NCBI GenBank assembly: GCA_003233295.1
Contig: QILJ01000223.1
Span: forward strand, 1 to 5,466
Direction of reading: 5' to 3'
DNA length: 5,466 nucleotides
Source: Ignavibacteria bacterium
Lineage (GTDB): Bacteria > Bacteroidota > Ignavibacteria > Ignavibacteriales > Melioribacteraceae
Shown here: piece by piece, positions 1 to 5,184 of the stretch
Layout: each line of letters starts with the position of its first letter
Numbering within the stretch: position 1 is the first letter of the stretch
The notes under the pieces: model-generated
Databases searched by the model: none
What the model was told of the DNA's origin: nothing
What the model saw: the letters and a program-made list of their open reading frames with translations, nothing else
Program-made: the position numbers and the translations under genes

Positions 1-13
1 GCGTGACGAAGCA

Positions 14-71
14 GCCTCCTTAGCTCCCAACTCCGTCCTACGGACTACGCTGGGCTCAGCAGCTGGTGAGG
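14..71. repeat. Imperfect palindrome containing a 13-base copy of the tRNA-Thr 5' end
   Basis: Bases 14-26 (GCCTCCTTAGCTC) are identical to 192-204, the first 13 bases of the tRNA-Thr gene. Both copies are preceded at the same distance by GCGTG (1-5 and 179-183). The stretch also folds on itself: CCTC 15-18 with GAGG 68-71, AGCT 22-25 with AGCT 61-64, CCCA 26-29 with TGGG 51-54, and an apical hairpin TCCGT/ACGGA (32-36/40-44) with a CCT loop. The bases from 54 on (GCTCAGC, then AGCTGGT) again resemble the tRNA D-arm, so this may be a tRNA fragment split by a short palindromic insert, or a REP-like intergenic element. An open frame running in from the left edge (2-82, no start visible) crosses it, so a gene end cannot be excluded. 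Confidence 0.45.
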
Positions 72-191
72 TAGAAAATTGATGGATTTAGTCGAAATCC
101 ATAAAGACATTGGGAATTTGATTAATGAGATACTTCATAAATCGTTAATCGATATTCGTCATTCAAGACACGCCAGAAGCGTGCCTCGCAG

Positions 192-264
<73 letters not shown>

Positions 265-270
265 CTTGAT

Positions 271-306
271 AAAAAAGCAGTTACATTAATTTGTGGCTGC
301 TTTTTT
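271..306 (+). terminator. Intrinsic terminator of tRNA-Thr
   Basis: GCAGTTAC pairs with GTGGCTGC through two wobble pairs, with GCAG/CTGC at the base. The stem is preceded by six A and followed by six T (301-306). The A and T runs can extend the helix. It starts seven bases after the tRNA discriminator and points in the same direction. The flanking A and T runs mean it may also stop transcripts arriving from the right. Confidence 0.85.
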
Positions 307-424
307 ATTGGCGTGCCTAACAATTTGCCTAACAAATGGTTAATTAAGCCATTATTAGCGGTGTAGCGACACTATCACATTAAGCTTGATGTATCTGATT
401 GAATAGTCATTCAAGCTTTTACAA
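307..424. other. Possible integration (att-like) region with direct and inverted repeats
   Basis: Two exact direct repeats, TGCCTAACAA at 314-323 and 326-335, lie 12 bases apart. They are followed at once by an inverted repeat, AATGG (335-339) and CCATT (349-353), around the palindrome TTAATTAA (340-347). Paired arm-type repeats next to a dyad, between a tRNA and an excisionase-like gene, are what one expects of a tyrosine-recombinase attachment site. The core, which would duplicate the tRNA 3' end, has no second copy in this window, so the right junction must lie elsewhere if the idea holds. The first repeat also extends leftward into GCGTGCCT (311-318), which recurs at 179-186 just before the tRNA. 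The att interpretation is inference. Confidence 0.35.
382..418 (-). terminator. Hairpin downstream of the helix-turn-helix gene, possible weak terminator
   Basis: AAGCTTGA (382-389) and TCAAGCTT (411-418) form a perfect 8-base-pair stem, with TG/CA extending it inward past one bulged T and a long loop. It starts seven bases beyond the stop codon of the minus-strand helix-turn-helix gene, the usual place for a terminator. Read on the minus strand, no clear U-tract follows the stem. Read on the plus strand, TTTT follows. Termination is therefore uncertain, and it may instead be part of the neighbouring att-like region. Confidence 0.4.
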
Positions 425-688
425 CTAATACCCCCTCAATATCTCCGATTTCTTGAAATACACCCTTCTTCCCATAGTATAAAAAGGCAATTTACCTTCC
501 CGTTTCCATGTATGGATTGTGACCTTGCTAACTCCTAGGTATTTTGATAATTCAGCAACTGTTAGTAATGTCTCCTCTTCCTGTTTAGAGTTTAGCTTGG
601 ACTGTTCATTGAAGGCCTCTGAAACACAATTGATTATTAGGTCCTTAAGCTCATGGACACTCATTTTGGTAAATACAGTTTCTTCCAT
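425..688 (-). CDS. Small helix-turn-helix DNA-binding protein, excisionase/MerR-like
   Basis: This is an 87-residue protein. Residues about 1-36 are predicted helical and charged. Residues about 41-63 form a helix-turn-helix (LLTVAELSKYLGVSKVTIHT), followed by a wing at about 65-83 with GKLPFYTMGRRVYF and a final lysine-rich strand. This is the pattern of the HTH_17/excisionase-family winged helix (established family pattern). Such proteins act as recombination directionality factors of integrated elements or as small repressors. The gene points toward tRNA-Thr and the repeats at 314-353, which favours an excisionase role; its divergent position against the operon starting at 899 would equally allow a repressor. 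The start at 688 is the first Met. Met9 (codon at 662-664) is an alternative and would keep the whole DNA-binding domain. No integrase is adjacent. Confidence 0.85.
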   Translation of the reverse strand: MEETVFTKMSVHELKDLIINCVSEAFNEQSKLNSKQEEETLLTVAELSKYLGVSKVTIHTWKREGKLPFYTMGRRVYFKKSEILRGY

Positions 689-754
689 ATGACTTAAATA
701 GGTGATGGTAATTTATATCCCCAATTTATCAGGTTGGAGTATTAGAAGTCGACA

Positions 755-766
755 TTCATATATGAA
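755..766. promoter_or_regulatory. 12-base perfect palindrome in the divergent intergenic region
   Basis: TTCATATATGAA equals its own reverse complement. It lies 66 bases upstream of the minus-strand helix-turn-helix start and about 130 upstream of the operon start, a sensible place for an operator serving either direction. The sequence is AT-rich, so a chance palindrome is possible. Confidence 0.3.
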
Positions 767-802
767 GTAATTAGAGGCGTTTTAAGCGATTATTCTTAAT
801 TC

Positions 803-820
803 ACAATTAGTCTAAATTGT
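803..820. promoter_or_regulatory. Dyad-symmetric site, possible operator
   Basis: ACAATT (803-808) and AATTGT (815-820) are perfect 6-base half-sites separated by six bases, the geometry of a site for a dimeric DNA-binding protein. It lies about 40 bases upstream of the putative promoter box at 861-868. The adjacent helix-turn-helix protein is a candidate ligand, but this is inference. Confidence 0.35.
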
Positions 821-860
821 ATTTATTTGCCAGTTTCGTGTAAGAAATCATCATAAATAT

Positions 861-868
861 TAATTTTG
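861..868 (+). promoter_or_regulatory. Putative Bacteroidota-type -7 box of the two-gene operon
   Basis: TAATTTTG matches the Bacteroidota -7 consensus TAnnTTTG exactly and would start transcription near 873-876, about 25 bases before the ATG at 899. No convincing -33 TTTG sits at the expected spacing; the nearest TTTG (826-829) is too far away. The leader between box and start is AT-rich and shows no Shine-Dalgarno sequence. Confidence 0.45.
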
Positions 869-898
869 GTAATTGCCTAATATATATACCTAAATTAA

Positions 899-3175
899 AT
901 GGCCGAAATATCGTTCTTAGATCCACTAGTGAGTGGAGATTCACTATTTAGTGAATTGAAGATTAGATCAAAAGAATTTTATGAAGCAAGTGTTTCAAAA
1001 AAGAAAATTCCCATATACGAAGAATCAGGCTGGTATATTATTAGAAAAAATAAAAATACGTATAGAATCCGCCTCAATAAAGATCCTTATCAACTTGTGG
1101 AGGATGAACTTTGGAGCCTTTATGCGAGATTAGGGTTTACCGAGCTGAATAAAAACAGAGAGTTTCGAATTAAAACTGGCGAAACTACACACCGAAAAAT
1201 TGACATATTTGCCAAAGACGATGAAACGGTAATTATATCGGAATGTACAAGCGCGGAAATGCCCGGCACAAAGAAGACTACTACTGGGCTTATTGATAAG
1301 ATTAAAAGCTACCGTCAAGATGTTATTAAAGCTGTTCACAATCATTACGGTCCAAAATTTAGACCGAAGTTTGGATGGGTTATTGCAACACGGAATATCG
1401 TTTGGAGTGAAAAGGATATAGAGAGAGCAAGTGATGCCGACATTGTTGTTATAAAAGATGAGGATCTAGATTATTACACACAGTTACAAAAGCACTTAAA
1501 AACAGCGGCAAGGTATCAACTTTTAGCTAATATATTTGAGGGGAAAGCTATTAAACAACTCAATTTGCTAGTCCCCGCTACCAAAGGAAAAATGGGAGGC
1601 TCTGATTATTACACATTTTCGGTTGCCCCTGCGGATTTAATGAAGATCGCTTATGTAGGCCATCGGAATAGTAGGGGACCGGAAGCTATTGAAACATATC
1701 AGAGAATGCTAAAACCCAAGCGTTTAAAGGATATTGCCGAATATATTAATGACGGCGGGAAATTCCCTACAAACATCGTGATCAATTTACAGTATAACAA
1801 AAAAAAAGGACTAACCTTCAATAAAAAAGAGCAGATCGGGGACCTTGTTTTCGGTGAACTAAGACTTCCTAATAACTACGCCTCAGCTTGGGTAATCGAC
1901 GGACAACATAGACTATATGCTTATGCACTAAGCGACCGAGCTCATGATTCAGTTGTCCCAGTACTGGCGTTTTTAAATTTAGATTCGACTTCCCAGAAAA
2001 AGCTTTTTGTGGACATTAATCACAAGCAAGTAAAAGTACCTCAAGGGCTATTGTTGGACTTATATTCAGAATTACATTGGGGATCTGATGATCCAACAGA
2101 GTCACTGACATCTCTTTGCTCAAAAGTCACAAAAGTTTTAAGCTCAAATATAAATTCACCGTTCAAAAATCGGATAATTGTTGGAGAAAGAAAGAAAACC
2201 AGCTATACGTGTCTAACGATAACTACTATAGCTATGGCTTTGTTTAAGGAACAGCTACTTGGGACATCTATACCAAAGGAAGGTGTTATCTATACTGGTC
2301 CAATTGGAAACAGTGATTTAATAAAAGCGCTGAAAAGGTCGACAAGTTTTCTTTCATTGTATTTTAACTCTTTTAAAGAGGCTCTTTCCGAACAATGGAA
2401 ACTTGGTGATGCCTCTGATGGGTATATATGTACTAACAATGCCACTGTGGCATTGCTTAAGGTTCTTAGGTCCATTTTCGCCGTTTTAGAAAAACAAGAG
2501 CATTTAGATTGTAAGAGTTTATCGGTGGATGATTTATTTAAAGAGGTAGAAAAGTATAGTAGACATTTGGTGTGTTGGCTACAGAAATTGGATAAGACAA
2601 AATTTGTTTCATTACGGTCAAAAGTTGGCTCAAAAGGACAAATTGCCGTGTCCTGGGAAATGCAACAGGCCATTTACGATGAAGACCAACATTTTCAACC
2701 ACAAGGGCTTAGGGAATGGATCGAATCTTTTGATAAAGAAGGTACGATTAATGCCAAAAAGTTGATCGATCAAATTCAACTTGCGATGAACAAATGTACT
2801 TTACTTGAGCTAAAAAAGGAATATGGAGAAAACTGGTGGTATGACGGTGTCCCAAGTCCAGTTAGAACTAAGTGTGTTACAAGAAAGGAAGAAGAAAGGG
2901 GGGCATATGACGCCCATCAATATTTGGATTTGATAGATTACAAAACCATATCCTCAGCATCTTCAAACTGGAGTAAAATTTTTCAAAAATATTTTGCAAT
3001 TGGAGATCATCAAGGCTTTAAAAGTGAGAAATTAGCCTGGATAGGACAGCTAAATGACATTCGGAAAACTGTTAGCCATCCAGAGCGCGGATTGCTAACT
3101 AAGGACCAAGTAGATGTTGTGAACAAGCTTCATTCGCGTCTCAAAAATAATTTAAAGGAATATTGGCTAAATTAA
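899..3175 (+). CDS. DGQHR-domain protein with N-terminal PD-(D/E)XK-like and C-terminal HEPN-like domains
   Basis: A 758-residue protein. The start is secure: an in-frame TAA (896-898) directly precedes the ATG and the next Met is residue 121. Three regions are visible. (1) Residues about 65-190 look like a restriction-endonuclease fold: acidic helix around E68/E70, D102 in KIDIF, then E115 in ISECT, a later helix with Q140, and strand GWVIAT at 159-164. The usual lysine after the E-x position is Thr117. (2) Residues about 220-460 hold the DGQHR signature itself (334-338, in WVIDGQHRLYAY) and FVDINHKQVKVP (370-381), hallmarks of DndB/DpdB-type ParB-like proteins. (3) Residues about 665-750 resemble a HEPN domain, with YLDLID (675-680), W691 and LNDIRKTVSHPERG, giving R722-x4-H727. 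DGQHR proteins are associated with DNA modification systems. HEPN domains with R-x4-6-H are often RNases. It overlaps a DNA adenine methyltransferase gene, so a defence role is inferred. The DGQHR call is firm; the end domains are by eye. Confidence 0.9.
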   Translation: MAEISFLDPLVSGDSLFSELKIRSKEFYEASVSKKKIPIYEESGWYIIRKNKNTYRIRLNKDPYQLVEDELWSLYARLGFTELNKNREFRIKTGETTHRKIDIFAKDDETVIISECTSAEMPGTKKTTTGLIDKIKSYRQDVIKAVHNHYGPKFRPKFGWVIATRNIVWSEKDIERASDADIVVIKDEDLDYYTQLQKHLKTAARYQLLANIFEGKAIKQLNLLVPATKGKMGGSDYYTFSVAPADLMKIAYVGHRNSRGPEAIETYQRMLKPKRLKDIAEYINDGGKFPTNIVINLQYNKKKGLTFNKKEQIGDLVFGELRLPNNYASAWVIDGQHRLYAYALSDRAHDSVVPVLAFLNLDSTSQKKLFVDINHKQVKVPQGLLLDLYSELHWGSDDPTESLTSLCSKVTKVLSSNINSPFKNRIIVGERKKTSYTCLTITTIAMALFKEQLLGTSIPKEGVIYTGPIGNSDLIKALKRSTSFLSLYFNSFKEALSEQWKLGDASDGYICTNNATVALLKVLRSIFAVLEKQEHLDCKSLSVDDLFKEVEKYSRHLVCWLQKLDKTKFVSLRSKVGSKGQIAVSWEMQQAIYDEDQHFQPQGLREWIESFDKEGTINAKKLIDQIQLAMNKCTLLELKKEYGENWWYDGVPSPVRTKCVTRKEEERGAYDAHQYLDLIDYKTISSASSNWSKIFQKYFAIGDHQGFKSEKLAWIGQLNDIRKTVSHPERGLLTKDQVDVVNKLHSRLKNNLKEYWLN
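3154..3165 (+). promoter_or_regulatory. Ribosome-binding site and TTG start of the methyltransferase inside the upstream gene
   Basis: AAAGGA (3154-3159) lies three bases before the TTG at 3163-3165, all within the last codons of the DGQHR gene. An in-frame TAA at 3148-3150 closes the methyltransferase frame upstream, and only TTG (or ATA) is available before the conserved IKWAGGKR motif at residues 11-18. No in-frame ATG exists until residue 130. The start therefore has to be non-canonical and is probably translationally coupled. Confidence 0.7.
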
Positions 3176-3981
3176 ATAATATTTCTCCAGTTATTAAGTG
3201 GGCAGGTGGTAAGCGTTGGCTGATTCATCAGCATAGCGACTTGTTTCCTCACGACTATACACGTTTGGTGGAACCTTTTCTGGGTGGTGCCTCGATATTC
3301 TTAAAATTTGCTCCTTCAAAGTCATTATTAGCTGATATTAATTCTGAATTAATTACTACATATAAGGCTATTAAAGATGATTGGATATCCATAGTAAAAG
3401 GGCTCAAAGAGCATCAAAAGTTGCATTGCAAGGATCATTACTACAATGTCCGAACCCAGACCCATACCGATCCTGTTAAAATCGCAGTGAGATTTCTTTA
3501 TCTCAATAGAACATGCTGGAATGGCCTATATCGAGTTAATAAAAATGGCATGTTTAACGTTCCGATAGGAACAAAGACGAAAGTGATTTTACCAACAGAT
3601 GATTTTGAAGCTTTATCAAAAAGGTTAAGAAAGGGAACGGAGTTGATCAATCAAGACTTTAGAAAAACATTAAAAATGGTAAATCCCAGTGATTTTGTCT
3701 ACATCGATCCACCTTATATAGTAAACCATAACAAAAATGGCTTTCTTAAGTACAACGAATCTATTTTTTGTTGGGATGATCAATTGGAACTTAGAAATGC
3801 TGTTGATGATGTTGCAACCTTAGGAGCAAAAGTTATTGTTTCTCAAGCCAACCATCACTCTGTTAGAAAGCTTTATCGGCAAATTGGTACAACTATGGTA
3901 ATTCGCAGGAATAGTATGATAGCTTCTAATAGCCAACACAGAAAAAAAGTAGAGGAGCTCCTAATATCAATAAATTGTTAA
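3163..3981 (+). CDS. Dam-type (D12 class) DNA adenine-N6 methyltransferase
   Basis: A 272-residue protein, close to the usual length of Dam-like enzymes. It would transfer a methyl group from S-adenosylmethionine to adenine N6 in a short DNA sequence. All landmarks of the D12 family are present in order: motif X at residues 12-18 (KWAGGKR), the AdoMet-binding motif I at 37-43 (EPFLGGA), the acidic D58-I-N60 turn, the LNRTCWNGLYRVN block (114-126), catalytic motif IV D182-P-P-Y185, and a C-terminal block ending HRKKVEELLI (259-268). The enzyme appears complete, and the target-recognition part is about 60-160. It overlaps the DGQHR gene by 13 bases and starts with TTG, so the two are almost certainly co-transcribed and coupled. 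The recognition sequence cannot be read from the protein. In context it could protect host DNA from, or mark DNA for, the upstream protein. An orphan methyltransferase carried by a mobile element is the alternative. Confidence 0.95.
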   Translation: MAKLNNISPVIKWAGGKRWLIHQHSDLFPHDYTRLVEPFLGGASIFLKFAPSKSLLADINSELITTYKAIKDDWISIVKGLKEHQKLHCKDHYYNVRTQTHTDPVKIAVRFLYLNRTCWNGLYRVNKNGMFNVPIGTKTKVILPTDDFEALSKRLRKGTELINQDFRKTLKMVNPSDFVYIDPPYIVNHNKNGFLKYNESIFCWDDQLELRNAVDDVATLGAKVIVSQANHHSVRKLYRQIGTTMVIRRNSMIASNSQHRKKVEELLISINC

Positions 3982-4036
3982 AGCCGAACATTTATCTTTT
4001 TGGTATAAAAAAGCAAAAGAATTCGATACCCACCTC

Positions 4037-4059
4037 CCTAGACTAACAATAAGTCTAGG
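4037..4059. terminator. Hairpin after the methyltransferase gene, weak terminator candidate
   Basis: CCTAGACT (4037-4044) and AGTCTAGG (4052-4059) form a perfect 8-base-pair stem with a 7-base loop, 55 bases after the methyltransferase stop. No T-run follows directly; six T appear only at 4079-4084. It may be an inefficient terminator or an mRNA-end stabiliser. Confidence 0.4.
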
Positions 4060-4149
4060 ACTTAAAAAAGAGTCTCAATTTTTTCAGGAATCTAAAACAA
4101 TAAACTTTCTTGTAGCATTGCGTTCGAGCGGCTCTATTTTTAAATAGTA

Positions 4150-4381
4150 CTATGATCCAAAAAGATAATATCGTCTTTGCACGGTAGTCCTGAAGGCCTC
4201 ACAAGACTATCTATGTGATAGATATGTTGAGGATATTGTAACGAAACGTTACATGTTTTACCATTCGGGATTAGGGTATCAGTTAACCTGAAATTGACTA
4301 CATAATAAGAGCCGTATGAATTGAGAGGTTACGTACGGTTCTGTGAGAAGTTAGGGGTGCAACTCCCCTGGCTTACTCGAC
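4150..4381 (+). mobile_element. Group II intron remnant, 3' portion with domains V and VI, no reverse transcriptase
   Basis: Domain V occupies 4309-4341. Its lower helix GAGCCGTA/TACGGTTC (with the catalytic AGC), a CG bulge at 4332-4333 and a GAGA tetraloop (4323-4326) all match the bacterial consensus. Domain VI occupies 4345-4378: GAG 4345-4347 pairs with CTC 4376-4378, ten pairs join 4348-4357 to 4365-4374, and A4375 is bulged as the branch-point adenosine, six bases before the 3' end GAC (4379-4381). Upstream are hairpins that probably belong to earlier domains: 4197-4232 (CCTCACA...TGTTGAGG around TATCTA/TAGATA) and 4238-4252 (GTAACG/CGTTAC). There is no GTGYG-type 5' end and no room for a full domain I or a reverse-transcriptase frame between the methyltransferase and here. 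This is therefore a 5'-truncated copy; its left edge near 4150 is a guess. Domain V is one base short on the 3' side of its upper helix, suggesting decay. Confidence 0.85.
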
Positions 4382-4394
4382 TGTGCTTAGTGTT
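4382..4394 (+). repeat. Left half of a 13-base inverted repeat bracketing the coiled-coil gene
   Basis: TGTGCTTAGTGTT pairs with the reverse complement of 5172-5184 (TGTGCTTAATGTT), 12 of 13 identical. It begins immediately after the intron 3' end at 4381, so it is the intron's 3' exon, and it includes the stop codon of the minus-strand gene (4387-4389). Confidence 0.6.
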
Positions 4395-5157
4395 TTCCCA
4401 CTAATTCTAATGAATCAATTAATTTCGTGTCCGATTTTATTTTCAAGTCCTTAAATTCAATGTCCGATTTTAACTTTTTATTTTCAGTTTTCAGATTGTC
4501 CCTTTCAATTCTCAATTCATATTGTTCATTTTTCGAAATAGAATCAGAATATAAGATACCAAGTTTAAATGAGCCTCCAATTATGGCTATAATTATTGCG
4601 AAAAATGCAATTATTTGTCCGATTGGAAGGTTGAATATTAACTTGAATAGTTTGGATAAAGAAATGTTTGAGAGTTGAACTGTGTTTTCCTTTAAACTGT
4701 TAATTTCTTTTTTTTGCTCTTGCTTTTCTTGTTCTTTAAATTCAATTGTCTCAAGAAGTTTGTCTTTCTCTTTCAATAGTTCGTTATAGTCTGGAACGAT
4801 TTTGTTCCATTCTGCTAATAACTCAGAATACTTCTTTTTGTAATTATCTTCCTCAATGATTGTTTTTTCCTTTCGGATTTTTGAAAATTCAATTATCTGC
4901 TCAATATATGATTCTAGAAGTTGCTTAGCTTGGAGTTTTCCTAGTTTTAAGATTTCATATTTTTCAGAATCAATAAATGTATTGAATTTGAGTTGGCTTA
5001 CTTGAAGCCATTTAGTGTCTCCAACAGAGTATATTTCGTGCAAATCATTTATTGTTTTGTCTTTCCAAACTTTTGCTTGAAAATCAAAATCATTTAACTC
5101 TCCGATTCTTTTTGAGAGTATTTTAATTGCATTATTTTCTGGAATCAATAAATTCAT
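4387..5157 (-). CDS. Membrane-anchored coiled-coil protein of unknown function
   Basis: A 256-residue protein that I cannot assign to a named family. Residues 1-90 are soluble and mostly helical, with an aromatic pattern F24/F26...W31-x3-T35-x3-L39-x2-IY and then KLQAKQLLESYIEQI (74-88). From memory this resembles an N-terminal module of small accessory and defence-island proteins in Bacteroidota. Residues about 103-160 are a highly charged coiled coil rich in K and E. One transmembrane segment lies at about 178-201 (LPIGQIIAFFAIIIAIIGG at 177-195). Residues about 208-250 are a second coiled coil. There is no signal peptide, so the ends flank a single central membrane pass. The start is the first Met of the frame. 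It is convergent with the operon and separated from it by the intron remnant. The 13-base inverted repeat on both sides suggests independent acquisition. A membrane effector role is possible but not shown. Confidence 0.8.
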   Translation of the reverse strand: MNLLIPENNAIKILSKRIGELNDFDFQAKVWKDKTINDLHEIYSVGDTKWLQVSQLKFNTFIDSEKYEILKLGKLQAKQLLESYIEQIIEFSKIRKEKTIIEEDNYKKKYSELLAEWNKIVPDYNELLKEKDKLLETIEFKEQEKQEQKKEINSLKENTVQLSNISLSKLFKLIFNLPIGQIIAFFAIIIAIIGGSFKLGILYSDSISKNEQYELRIERDNLKTENKKLKSDIEFKDLKIKSDTKLIDSLELVGKH

Positions 5158-5171
5158 AGATCTCGGTCTTT

Positions 5172-5184
5172 AACATTAAGCACA
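5172..5184 (-). repeat. Right half of the 13-base inverted repeat
   Basis: Read on the minus strand this is TGTGCTTAATGTT, matching 4382-4394 with one mismatch. It lies 14 bases upstream of the start codon of the coiled-coil gene, within its leader. With two further bases on the left it reads GTTGTGC, one position away from the integron attC half-site pattern GTTRRRY. Confidence 0.6.

Noticed and set aside
1130..1345. Open frame of 71 codons on the minus strand
   Set aside because: It lies wholly inside the DGQHR gene, antisense to the nuclease-like domain, and its translation shows no recognisable motif.
2290..2673. Open frame of 127 codons on the minus strand
   Set aside because: Antisense to the DGQHR gene, cysteine- and serine-rich composition typical of a shadow frame, and no start or promoter context.
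4148..4308. C-terminal remnant of an intron-encoded reverse transcriptase
   Set aside because: All three plus-strand frames are broken within short distances and show no maturase or endonuclease motif; the stretch looks like structured RNA instead.
4427..4678. Open frame of 83 codons on the plus strand
   Set aside because: Antisense to the coiled-coil gene; its hydrophobic Ile stretch mirrors the transmembrane segment of the real gene.
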